Origin: Clostridium jeddahitimonense | GTDB lineage: Bacteria; Bacillota; Clostridia; Clostridiales; Clostridiaceae | NCBI GenBank assembly: GCA_000753455.2 | Contig: LM994670.1 | Coordinates: 2,460,593 to 2,503,076, forward strand | Length of the DNA: 42,484 nt | Direction of reading: 5' to 3' | In this document: positions 35,193 through 42,484 of the stretch, piece after piece | Layout of the letters: each line of letters starts with the position of its first letter | How positions within the stretch are numbered: position 1 is the first letter of the stretch | Program-made: the position numbers and the translations under genes | The notes under the pieces: model-generated | What the model saw: only the letters and a program-made list of their open reading frames with translations | Database searches by the model: none | What the model was told of the DNA's origin: nothing

Positions 35193-36488
35193 TTATGCTG
35201 TTTCCATACCTTTTTTCTTTTTAGCCTTTTTTGGCTTTAAAACTAAACGTTTTTCATTTTCAGGTAATCTAACAACTTCAGGTAGTTGTTTGTTTTTTAC
35301 AGTATCTTCCTGAATAATTATTTTTGATATATTTTCATCTGATGGTATATCAAACATAATTTCTATCATCATATCCTCTACTATAGATCTTAGCCCTCTA
35401 GCACCAGTTTTTCTTGCTATAGCCTCATCAGCAATAGCCTTAAGAGCATCCTCTGTAAACTCTAATTCAACATTATCCATTTCAAATAATTTTGTATATT
35501 GTTTTACAAGTGCATTCTTTGGCTGGCTTAAAATATTTATTAAAGCATTTTGATCTAATGACTCTAAAGTAACAACAATAGGTAATCTTCCTACAAACTC
35601 AGGAATTAATCCAAATTTTAATAGATCTCCAGGTAGTATTGACTTTAAAAGAGTTCCTACATCTTTATTAGCCTTAGATTTGATATCTGCACCAAACCCC
35701 ATAGAACTAGATTGTGTTCTCTTTTCTATTATCTTATCAACACCATCAAAAGCTCCTCCACAAATAAATAATATATTTGAAGTATTTATTTGAATAAACT
35801 CTTGATGTGGGTGTTTTCTACCACCTTGTGGTGGTACAGATGCTGTAGTACCCTCTAAGATTTTTAATAAAGCTTGTTGAACACCTTCACCAGATACATC
35901 TCTAGTTATAGAAGGGTTCTCAGATTTTCTAGCAATCTTATCTATTTCATCAATGTATATTATTCCTTTTTCAGCCTTTTCTACATCATAATCAGCATTT
36001 TGAATTAATTTTAGAAGGATGTTTTCTACATCTTCTCCAACGTATCCAGCTTCAGTTAATGTAGTTGCATCTGCAATAGCAAAAGGAACATTTAAAAACT
36101 TTGCTAAAGTTTGAGCTAAAAGTGTCTTACCTGAACCAGTTGGTCCTAAAAGTAAGATATTACTTTTTTGTAGCTCTACATCATCTTCAATCATATTTGA
36201 TTGGATTCTCTTATAGTGATTATACACAGCAACAGACAATGCCTTTTTAGCCTTATCTTGACCTATTACATATTGATCTAAATAGTTTTTTATTTCTGAT
36301 GGCTTTGGTAACGAAGTTGTATCTAACTCAACATTTTCCTCGAATTCATCTTGTATAATCTCAGAACATAAGTCTATACATTCATCACATATATATACAC
36401 CTGGCCCTGCAATTAATCTCTTTACTTGGTCTTGATTTTTACCACAGAAAGAACATTTTAATTGTTTTTTGTCATCAAATTTAGCCAT
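35193..36488 (-). CDS. clpX: ATP-dependent protease ATP-binding subunit ClpX
   Basis: The protein has 431 residues. The N-terminal zinc domain (C12, C15, C34, C37) is followed by AAA+ motifs GPTGSGKT and [10 protein letters not shown], sensor 2 (ARGLR) and the ClpP-docking tripeptide MGF where IGF/LGF is usual. A Lys-rich tail ([10 protein letters not shown]) ends it. It unfolds substrates for ClpP, whose gene is 30 bases upstream with no promoter between, so clpP-clpX is an operon. GAGGTGAG precedes the ATG. Confidence 0.97.
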   Translation of the reverse strand: MAKFDDKKQLKCSFCGKNQDQVKRLIAGPGVYICDECIDLCSEIIQDEFEENVELDTTSLPKPSEIKNYLDQYVIGQDKAKKALSVAVYNHYKRIQSNMIEDDVELQKSNILLLGPTGSGKTLLAQTLAKFLNVPFAIADATTLTEAGYVGEDVENILLKLIQNADYDVEKAEKGIIYIDEIDKIARKSENPSITRDVSGEGVQQALLKILEGTTASVPPQGGRKHPHQEFIQINTSNILFICGGAFDGVDKIIEKRTQSSSMGFGADIKSKANKDVGTLLKSILPGDLLKFGLIPEFVGRLPIVVTLESLDQNALINILSQPKNALVKQYTKLFEMDNVELEFTEDALKAIADEAIARKTGARGLRSIVEDMMIEIMFDIPSDENISKIIIQEDTVKNKQLPEVVRLPENEKRLVLKPKKAKKKKGMETA

Positions 36489-36518
36489 AAACTCACCTCA
36501 CTTTAGCTCTGGACTCTT

Positions 36519-37124
36519 TTAGCTCTTCTTTATATCATTTCTAACTATAACGTCATCTATTAAACCAATTTCTTTAGCTTCTTGTGCAGACATAAAGTTA
36601 TCTCTTTCACACATTTTAACCATAGTTTCAAAGTCAACTTTTCCATTTGTTGATTCAGCCATAGCTCTAGTTAACGTTTCTTTAATTTTTAATATTCTTC
36701 TTGCATGTATATCAATATCTGTTGCTTGCCCTTGGAATCCCCCTAGTGGTTGATGAATCATCACCTCACTATTTGGCAAAGCAAATCTTTTTCCTGGTGC
36801 TCCTGCAGAAAGTAAAAATGCTCCCATAGATGCAGCCATTCCTATACATATAGTACTAACATCTGGTTTTATATAGTTCATAGTATCAAATATAGCCATT
36901 CCTGCTGTAATTGACCCACCAGGACTGTTTATATATAGATATATATCCTTATCTGGATCTTCACTTTCTAAGAATAACAATTGAGCTACTATTAAATTTG
37001 ATGTAACATCGTTTACTTCTCCACTTAACATTACTATTCTATCCTTTAATAGTCTAGAAAAAATGTCATAAGATCTTTCTCCTCTTCCAGTTTGCTCGAC
37101 AACCATTGGAACGTAATTACTCAT
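36519..37124 (-). CDS. clpP: ATP-dependent protease proteolytic subunit ClpP
   Basis: The protein has 201 residues. The catalytic triad is Ser99 (MAASMG), His124 (MIHQPLGG) and Asp175 (RDNFMSA). The start ([20 protein letters not shown]) matches the mature-length family without a long propeptide. It assembles with ClpX into the ClpXP protease. AGGAGGG precedes the ATG. It has its own promoter and no CtsR-type GGTCAAA repeat that I can see in the 120 bases upstream. Confidence 0.97.
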   Translation of the reverse strand: MSNYVPMVVEQTGRGERSYDIFSRLLKDRIVMLSGEVNDVTSNLIVAQLLFLESEDPDKDIYLYINSPGGSITAGMAIFDTMNYIKPDVSTICIGMAASMGAFLLSAGAPGKRFALPNSEVMIHQPLGGFQGQATDIDIHARRILKIKETLTRAMAESTNGKVDFETMVKMCERDNFMSAQEAKEIGLIDDVIVRNDIKKS

Positions 37125-37198
37125 GTAAATTCCCTCCTATTTCTCTTTAAACCCTTCCTTAATAATATATCCAAATAAATAAAAGTAATTATACTTAA

Positions 37199-37227
37199 AT
37201 TATATCTAATTTACATTATTTTGTTAA
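37199..37227 (-). promoter_or_regulatory. sigma-A promoter of clpP-clpX
   Basis: TTAACA (37222-37227), 17-base spacer, TATAAT (37199-37204), just after the trigger factor terminator. It lets clpP-clpX be expressed apart from tig. Confidence 0.7.
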
Positions 37228-37243
37228 AGAAATATTTTAAATA

Positions 37244-37270
37244 ATTGCCAGAAAAAACTTTTCTGGCAAT
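37244..37270 (-). terminator. terminator of tig
   Basis: ATTGCCAGAAAA / TTTTCTGGCAAT form a perfect 12-bp stem with a 3-base loop. The minus-strand tail is TATTTAAAATATTT, only a fair U-tract, so some read-through to clpP is likely. Confidence 0.7.
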
Positions 37271-37284
37271 TAACTTAATACTTA

Positions 37285-38565
37285 TTAATTATTTTCCATT
37301 AATAACTTAACAGCTTTTGATGTGATTACATCACTCTTTAAAGCTTCTCTTTGACTGTTCATTAATAAATCAATCATCTTTTCATCGCTATTTGCTGAAT
37401 ACATCTTAGCAACTTCTTCAGCTTTTGCTCTTAATTCTTCTTCTGTAGCATCTATGTTTTCTGCTTTTTCTATAGCTTCTAATACTAAGTCTGTCTTAAC
37501 TTTTCTTTCAGCATTTTCCTTCATGTATTCTCTCATCTTTTCAGCATCACTACCAGTAAATTGGAAGTATTGCTCTAAAGTTAAGCCTTGGTATTGTAAT
37601 CTTTGCTCAAGATTTTGAACCATTTTATCTATTTCTTTTTCAATCATTATTGCAGGAATTTCAACATCAGCATTTTCAGTTGCTGCTAAAATAACAGCTT
37701 CTTCAAATTCTCTTTCGATTCTTGAATTGTTAGCTTCTTCTAACTTCTTAGTTATATCAGCTTTTAAATCAGCTAATGTATCAAATTCAGATACCTCTTT
37801 AGCAAATTCATCATCTAAAGATGGTAATTCTTTCACTTTGATTCCCTTTATTGCAACTTCAAATTTAGCTGGCTTTCCGTTTAATTCTTCTCTTCCGTAG
37901 TTTTCTGGGAATGTTACATTAACTTCTACATTGTCATTAACATTCTTTCCTACTAATTGCTCTTCAAAGTTTCCAATGAAAGTTCCTGAACCTATTTCTA
38001 ATTCATAGTCAGTACCTTCTCCACCTTCAAATGCTTCACCATCGATGAATCCTTTAAAATCGATAATAGCTATGTTTCCATTTTCTATGCTACCTTCTTC
38101 TTTAGTTTCAACTCTAGCATTCTTTTCTTGCATTTCTGTTAATTTCTTATTTACTTCTTCTTCAGTTACTTCGTAAGAGTTCTTTTCAACTTTTAAACCT
38201 TTGTATTCTCCTAGTTTAACTTCTGGGTAAACAGTAACTTCTGCAGTGTATATGAAATCTTTACCTTCTCCAACTTCAACAACGTCGATTTGTGGATAAT
38301 CTACAGGTATTATATTGTTTTCTTTTAATACTTCTTTATATGAACTATCAATTGCAAAATTTATAGCATCTTCTAAAAGTACTTCTATTCCGTAGTACTT
38401 TTTAACTACTGCCATTGGCACTTTACCTTTTCTGAATCCTGGTACATTGAATTTATTCATGTTCTTTTTATAAGATCTAGTTAAAGCTTCGTTGAACTTT
38501 TGTGCTTCCACTTTTACTTCAAACTTAACAACATTAACGTCTTTTTTTTCCATTTTAGCTTCCAT
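37285..38565 (-). CDS. tig: trigger factor (ribosome-associated chaperone)
   Basis: The protein has 426 residues. The N-terminal ribosome-binding domain has the signature FRKGKVP (about residues 45-51), a central FKBP-type prolyl isomerase domain ([20 protein letters not shown] type) and a helical C-terminal chaperone domain. It binds nascent chains at the ribosome exit. The AGGAGGAATATATACA before the ATG sets the start. It stands first in the tig-clpP-clpX-lonB-lonA-engB block, the order found in many Bacillota. Confidence 0.97.
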   Translation of the reverse strand: MEAKMEKKDVNVVKFEVKVEAQKFNEALTRSYKKNMNKFNVPGFRKGKVPMAVVKKYYGIEVLLEDAINFAIDSSYKEVLKENNIIPVDYPQIDVVEVGEGKDFIYTAEVTVYPEVKLGEYKGLKVEKNSYEVTEEEVNKKLTEMQEKNARVETKEEGSIENGNIAIIDFKGFIDGEAFEGGEGTDYELEIGSGTFIGNFEEQLVGKNVNDNVEVNVTFPENYGREELNGKPAKFEVAIKGIKVKELPSLDDEFAKEVSEFDTLADLKADITKKLEEANNSRIEREFEEAVILAATENADVEIPAIMIEKEIDKMVQNLEQRLQYQGLTLEQYFQFTGSDAEKMREYMKENAERKVKTDLVLEAIEKAENIDATEEELRAKAEEVAKMYSANSDEKMIDLLMNSQREALKSDVITSKAVKLLMENN

Positions 38566-38617
38566 TGTATATATTCCTCCTAAAACTAAGCTATTGTATG
38601 CTTATTTCGACTAAGTT

Positions 38618-38647
38618 ATTATAACATAAACATTTAAATATTTTCAA
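38618..38647 (-). promoter_or_regulatory. sigma-A promoter of tig
   Basis: TTGAAA (38642-38647), 18-base spacer and TATAAT (38618-38623) with an extended -10 TGT ahead of it. Confidence 0.75.
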
Positions 38648-38693
38648 ATATTTGTTTCACAAAATTAATTTTCCCAATATTATTATATTAATT

Positions 38694-39440
38694 TTACTCT
38701 ACATACTTAATATTTCCATCTATTACAGCTTCTAATCCACCATCTAAGTTTTCTTTTAAAATAATGTTATTACCATTAAGCCCCCACATTGTTGTATGTT
38801 CTTTTGAGTATATATCTATAACATTTATAAATTGGCTTAATCCATAGCCAAAGTAAGGTAAATTGCTTACATATGCAATTTTGTTACTATTTAAAAACTT
38901 AACTTGTGAATGCCATATATAATCATTATAAGTTGATAATATTTCATCTTTTTTAAAAACCTCTCCATAAGGAGATACATATTCATTTAAAGTTAAATCT
39001 ATTACATTTCCTTCTATATCACATAAAAATATATTTTGATCTTTATCTAATATAATTACTTTCTCTCCATAATTATCTATGCAATATTTTTCTGACTCTA
39101 GATTTTTCACACTATTAACAACCTTCTTACCATTATTTTCAGAGCAATTTAATTCAAATTCATTTCCATTTAACAATATTTTTATATTATTATCTAACTT
39201 TGCCGTTTCCATTTCTTTTTCTTTGCTTAATACTTCTTTTTCCTGTTCTTTTTCAATATTTTCTTCATCTTTCATCCAAGCAGTTAAATAGCTTTCCCCT
39301 TTCCCAAAATTGTATCTACTGATAAAAACAATAATTAAAGCCATAGATACAATTGATAAAGAAATTGAAGCTACCAATATTCTTTTACGTTTTCTCATTA
39401 TTCTTTCGTAATCCCTACTGAATATACTTGGCTTTCTCAT
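38694..39440 (-). CDS. single-pass membrane protein with extracytoplasmic domain, unknown
   Basis: The protein has 248 residues. A basic cytoplasmic head (MRKPSIFSRDYERIMRKRKR) precedes one membrane helix (about 22-42), an acidic Glu/Lys-rich linker (EENIEKEQEKEVLSKEKEME) and a ~150-residue beta-rich domain (EKYCIDNYGEKVIILDKDQNIFLCD). It may be a propeller-like or WD-like fragment. I use the ATG at 39440 with GGAGGTG upstream; an upstream start at 39491 has no such site. I do not recognise the family. Confidence 0.6.
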   Translation of the reverse strand: MRKPSIFSRDYERIMRKRKRILVASISLSIVSMALIIVFISRYNFGKGESYLTAWMKDEENIEKEQEKEVLSKEKEMETAKLDNNIKILLNGNEFELNCSENNGKKVVNSVKNLESEKYCIDNYGEKVIILDKDQNIFLCDIEGNVIDLTLNEYVSPYGEVFKKDEILSTYNDYIWHSQVKFLNSNKIAYVSNLPYFGYGLSQFINVIDIYSKEHTTMWGLNGNNIILKENLDGGLEAVIDGNIKYVE

Positions 39441-39515
39441 ATACACCTCCAAAATCCGACTTATTTTTTCTATATATTTACACTGTAACAATTTACCTCG
39501 TGTTTTTTCGACATT

Positions 39516-39698
39516 CTATTTTTTTGTCTTACAACAACCATTTTTCTTTGAGCACCCATCACCTGAAGAACAACATCCTCCACACTTAAGCAATCCTAAT
39601 TCCCTCATTTCTGCCACTGATAGCTTAGCTTCATTAACTGTGTATTCTTCATAGTCAGGTGCATCTTTTAAAATATCTTTGTATTTATCCATATACAT
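39516..39698 (-). CDS. Cys-rich 60-residue protein
   Basis: The N-terminal half is acidic and probably helical (YKDILKDAPDYEEYTVNEAKLSVAEMRELG). The C-terminal third holds eight Cys (CGGCCSSGDGCSKKNGCC), likely metal binding. The start may be the ATG at 39698 (4 bases after GGAGG) or 39692 (10 bases after). It lies upstream of the membrane protein on the same strand; a direct link is not shown. No family recognised. Confidence 0.6.
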   Translation of the reverse strand: MYMDKYKDILKDAPDYEEYTVNEAKLSVAEMRELGLLKCGGCCSSGDGCSKKNGCCKTKK

Positions 39699-39798
39699 TC
39701 ATCCTCCTATTTCTTTTTTTCTATTATATACTCTTATATATATTTATCCATCTTTCTAGTAAAAAAAATGAATTTTATTAATTTTTTTCAAAAAACTA

Positions 39799-39827
39799 TT
39801 TGAATTTGTTGAAATATGATGTATAAT
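39799..39827 (+). promoter_or_regulatory. sigma-A promoter of the candidate small RNA
   Basis: TTTGAA (39799-39804), 17-base spacer, TATAAT (39822-39827); TTGAAT with 16 bases fits too. It is on the plus strand, where no protein gene follows. Confidence 0.7.
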
Positions 39828-39833
39828 GTCATT

Positions 39834-39980
39834 GTAAAGTAAATTACATTTAACAAAAGCCCATACCACTCTTTAATAATTTTATTAAAGAGTTATAATA
39901 AAACCCCACATATGTTCGTTTATTCCCTTTCTTAAATGAACATAAACCCTTTAACCTGCACAATAGTGCAGGTTTTTTTT
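39834..39980 (+). ncRNA. candidate small regulatory RNA with C-rich seeds
   Basis: The stretch lies on the plus strand in a 346-base gap between two minus-strand genes. It has a promoter just upstream, then three hairpins: ACTCTTTAATAA/TTATTAAAGAGT (39868-39893, TT loop), a 12-bp stem from 39911 to 39944 with a 10-base TTCCCTTTCT loop, and the terminator at 39953. C-rich unpaired parts (AAACCCCAC at 39901-39909, TTCCCTTT in the loop, AAACCCTT after it) could pair with Shine-Dalgarno G-runs, as in RsaE-type Gram-positive small RNAs. The only short reading frame is MFVYSLS with no ribosome site. The predicted length is about 147 bases. It does not look like 6S, tmRNA, SRP or RNase P RNA. The family is not recognised. 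Confidence 0.6.
39953..39980 (+). terminator. terminator of the candidate small RNA
   Basis: AACCTGCAC / GTGCAGGTT pair perfectly around AATA, followed by TTTTTTTT on the plus strand only; the minus strand has AAAGGG there. This orientation shows that something is transcribed rightward here. Confidence 0.88.
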
Positions 39981-39987
39981 ATAAAAA

Positions 39988-40027
39988 AGACTTTAAAGAA
40001 TAAATATTTTGTCATCCTTTAAAATCT
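39988..40027 (-). terminator. probable terminator of the M23 peptidase gene
   Basis: AGACTTTAAAG / CTTTAAAATCT (one G-U pair) with an 18-base loop, followed on the minus strand by TTTTTTAT. It lies 18 bases beyond the M23 stop. Confidence 0.5.
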
Positions 40028-40044
40028 TAAAGCTAAGTAGTTAT

Positions 40045-41343
40045 TTAGTACGGAATATAACCAAAGGGATCAACCGGTTGTCCATTAACTCTTATTTCAA
40101 AATGCAAATGAGGTCCAGTGCTCATTCCTGTCGATCCAATAAGAGCGACTGTTTCCCCTTGTTGCACAGAATTTCCTACAGATACAATAAGCTGACTTGA
40201 ATGTGCATATAGAGATTTTATACCATCACCATGATTTAAAATTATAGTATATCCATACCCCTCTATCCATCCTGAGTATTCAACAACTCCACTTTTAGTA
40301 GCTCTAATAGCTTCTCCAGTATTACCTGCATAATCAATACCATTATGAAATCCTGCTTCAAATGTTACCGGATTAATTCTTGGCCCAAATTCACAAGTAA
40401 TAACTCCATCAACTGGTCTCAAAAAGCCACTTTCATTACCACTCTCCGGTGTTGCTCCATTATCTGGTGAACCATTTTCAATATCTTCAAATATTCTATC
40501 TAATTCAGCTTGTAACTCCTCGTTGTAAGATAATAAATCTTCTATCTGATTTTGCAAACTATTCTGTACTCCTTCAAGCGAAACTATCAAGTTATTCTTT
40601 TCACTTTCTAAAGCCTGAAGTTCATACATCTGTTTTTCTTCTCTTTCTTTTATTACAATAAATTCACTTTGCTTATCTATTAATTCGATCTGTTTCTTAA
40701 CAACGTCATTTTTACGAATCTCTTCTTCTTTTAAATATTCTTCTATAGCGTTTTTTTCTAATGTTATATTTTCTTCACTTTCCTTATTAGATTTCATAAG
40801 ATCCCTATCAATCTTCATCAATATAGTAATATTATATAATTTATTCAATAGTTCAAAAATATTTTCACTACTTAAAATCATATACAAGTATTGATTTGAT
40901 ATATCCAACTTATAATAATTTCTTAATCTATTAGCAAGTAAAACTTTTTGTTTTTCCTGTTCTTTAATTAAATTCTCAATTTTTTCTTCCTTTATAGATA
41001 TTTCTTCTTCTATTTTTAATATTTCGTCTTCTATTTTATCTACTTCTTCTTGAATCAAATCTATTTCATTTTGAAATACTTCTACCTCTTTACTAACTTT
41101 TAAAAGTTCTTCTCTTTTTTCTTTTATCTCTTCCTCTATCCTTTTCAGAGCCTCTTCTTCACTAAGTATTTCATCTTGTATTTCTTCTTTTTCTTTTTCT
41201 AACTCTTCTATTCTATCTTTATTATTGTCAATTTCATTTTTAATACTTTCATTATTTTCTGCCAATACTCTTGTAAAGCCAAAAGATATCGATATTATCA
41301 AAAAAGAAATACAAACTCTAACAAACCCTTTCTTCAACTTCAT
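40045..41343 (-). CDS. secreted M23 (LytM) peptidase with N-terminal coiled coil, EnvC-like
   Basis: The protein has 432 residues. A signal peptide (about 1-28) is followed by a long Glu/Lys-rich coiled coil (about 30-270) and a C-terminal LytM domain. Zinc ligands H333 and D337 (HNGID) and H414, and catalytic H381 and H412 (HLHFE), are all present, so it should cleave peptidoglycan cross-bridges rather than act only as an activator. The start is uncertain: the ATG at 41343 abuts the ribosome site GGGGG with no spacer, while a TTG at 41337 has a better 6-base spacing. It lies 37 bases after the TcaA-like gene. Confidence 0.9.
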   Translation of the reverse strand: MKLKKGFVRVCISFLIISISFGFTRVLAENNESIKNEIDNNKDRIEELEKEKEEIQDEILSEEEALKRIEEEIKEKREELLKVSKEVEVFQNEIDLIQEEVDKIEDEILKIEEEISIKEEKIENLIKEQEKQKVLLANRLRNYYKLDISNQYLYMILSSENIFELLNKLYNITILMKIDRDLMKSNKESEENITLEKNAIEEYLKEEEIRKNDVVKKQIELIDKQSEFIVIKEREEKQMYELQALESEKNNLIVSLEGVQNSLQNQIEDLLSYNEELQAELDRIFEDIENGSPDNGATPESGNESGFLRPVDGVITCEFGPRINPVTFEAGFHNGIDYAGNTGEAIRATKSGVVEYSGWIEGYGYTIILNHGDGIKSLYAHSSQLIVSVGNSVQQGETVALIGSTGMSTGPHLHFEIRVNGQPVDPFGYIPY

Positions 41344-41380
41344 CCCCCTTTTTCTTTATTGTCAATCAACTAATACACTT

Positions 41381-42484
41381 CTATTCGTCATACATATTAA
41401 ATCTTTGGATACTATTTGATACCCATTTCCCATCATCATATATTAAACCTACTAAAAATGTTTCCTCACGACTTTCCTTTACAAATGGTAATATCTTTTT
41501 ATAAATATCATAATTAATCTTAACCACTATATTTCCTTTATAAATAGAATCTTCATACTTAAACTCACTTTTTTCTATATTCAAGTTCATATCTGAAATC
41601 TCATAATTATTAGTAAAGAATAATGTCTTTTTAAAAATATCATCATATATTTTATTTCTAGTAGATTCATCTGCATTTTGAATTAAAGTTTTATCCCCTC
41701 CATTAAGAGCATCAAAAACAGAATTAAAGAACGTATTTAAAGATATTTCAATTTCATTCATTAGCTTTTCATTTACCATATTAATATCTAATTTGATAAT
41801 TCCATTATTATTTATAACCACTGATTCACTCTTTATTTTCCCCCAAGGAAAATCTTGTTCTATATATAGCTCGATATCTCTATTTAATGGAATAGGACCG
41901 AAATCAACTATGTCTGATACCTTTTTTTCTATATTTTTATTATCTATAAAAACATCCGCATCTTTATAAGCCGAATATAAAGTTATATTTCCAGCATCAA
42001 CATGTATATTTATATTAGCATCTTCAGAAACAGTTACCTCTTCCTCTCCAGTAACCTCCCCAAACTCAGTATTTAATTTATACCTCGCTATATAAGTTCC
42101 TGGTATAATATCTTTTAAGGTTTCACCAGACTTAACACTTCTATTATCTATAAATATTTCAGTATTATTAAAATTCGATTTTACCAATACTGAAATTCTA
42201 CTGACATTTATATAGTATTTTTCTCCAAAGATATTTTTTTTACTTTCTATATTTAGCATACCACTTTTATTTTCTGCTCTTAATTTTTTAGTTATATCTA
42301 GTAATGTATCTCTCTTATCATCATAATAATCAATTAACGGTACCAAGCTTTCCGAATCAACTTTCTTCCCATCAATTTTTAGAGTTTTTGACAGTAATTT
42401 TTCATCTTTATTTTCAATCGCTACTTTAAAATTGCTTATTACCTCTTCTTTTGTAGGTGCGCCATTCAAAATACCTACAGTAAT
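41381..42484 (-). CDS. TcaA/YvbJ-like membrane protein, N-terminus off the window
   Basis: At least 367 residues are in the window. The frame stays open to the window edge (ITVGIL...), so the N-terminal part, where such proteins carry a zinc ribbon and membrane helix, is missing. What is visible is tandem TcaA-type beta domains (KYYINVSRISVLVKSNFN..., then EDANINIHVDAGNITLYS...) and a C-terminal NTF2-like domain with WVSNSIQRF at the end. TcaA proteins act at the cell envelope. The M23 gene follows closely on the same strand, so a wall role is plausible. Confidence 0.75.
   Translation of the reverse strand: MTVGILNGAPTKEEVISNFKVAIENKDEKLLSKTLKIDGKKVDSESLVPLIDYYDDKRDTLLDITKKLRAENKSGMLNIESKKNIFGEKYYINVSRISVLVKSNFNNTEIFIDNRSVKSGETLKDIIPGTYIARYKLNTEFGEVTGEEEVTVSEDANINIHVDAGNITLYSAYKDADVFIDNKNIEKKVSDIVDFGPIPLNRDIELYIEQDFPWGKIKSESVVINNNGIIKLDINMVNEKLMNEIEISLNTFFNSVFDALNGGDKTLIQNADESTRNKIYDDIFKKTLFFTNNYEISDMNLNIEKSEFKYEDSIYKGNIVVKINYDIYKKILPFVKESREETFLVGLIYDDGKWVSNSIQRFNMYDE

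Noticed and set aside
39912..39935. Seven-codon frame (MFVYSLS) inside the candidate small RNA
   Set aside because: No ribosome site precedes it and it lies within a stem, so it is not a credible gene.

Overview
The window is AT-rich DNA whose gene content points to an anaerobic, endospore-forming member of the Bacillota, most likely Clostridium sensu stricto. The evidence is an NADH-type [FeFe]-hydrogenase, SpoVB, a membrane-anchored LonB, small Cys/Gly-rich proteins of spore-coat type, PerR with all its known ligands, and strong AGGAGG ribosome sites. The sequence alone does not fix the species. I see no rRNA, tRNA, CRISPR array, prophage or insertion sequence.

Layout, left to right. 1-3756: a B12-type radical SAM protein and a methyltransferase-fold protein (minus), then a membrane-anchored six-bladed-propeller protein (minus). 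3767-7968: the hydrogenase operon hydC-hydB-hydA (minus), with a possible Rex operator over its promoter. 8162-14107 (plus): spoVB, an alpha/beta hydrolase and a 1065-residue TPR-GGDEF regulator. 14133-18246 (minus): a four-gene UgpCAEB-like ABC importer. 18381-22701 (minus): a YtgP/MurJ-type flippase, an RluA-type pseudouridine synthase, an M20 amidohydrolase and a small exported protein. 22824-26416: a UvrD-like helicase (minus) and nicotinate phosphoribosyltransferase (plus). 26460-28759: two small unknowns (minus), perR and a VCBS-like anchored protein (plus). 28760-30170 (minus): an accessory cluster of one Asn/Gln-rich and two Cys/Gly-rich proteins, probably spore-associated. 30306-38565 (minus): the protein quality-control block tig-clpP-clpX-lonB-lonA-engB, split into several transcription units by terminators and promoters. 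38694-42484 (minus): a membrane-anchored unknown, a Cys-rich 60-mer, an M23 peptidase with a coiled coil, and a TcaA-like protein cut by the window end.

The signals least explained by ordinary genes are five. (1) A probable plus-strand small RNA at about 39834-39980, with a consensus-like promoter, three hairpins, C-rich unpaired patches that could pair with Shine-Dalgarno sites, and a strong terminator. (2) A C-tract-bearing, three-hairpin 3' region at 28760-28900. (3) A lonB leader in which a hairpin sits between a strong Shine-Dalgarno and the start codon. (4) The Cys/Gly-rich gene cluster. (5) A GGDEF protein with an eroded ATPase domain and no product-inhibition site.

How the genes work together. 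The hydrogenase disposes of reducing power from fermentation, and NADH-responsive control through Rex would fit. NAPRTase feeds NAD synthesis. Trigger factor, ClpXP and the two Lon proteases handle folding and turnover. The flippases, M23 peptidase and TcaA-like protein act at the envelope. SpoVB, LonB and the Cys-rich proteins belong to sporulation.
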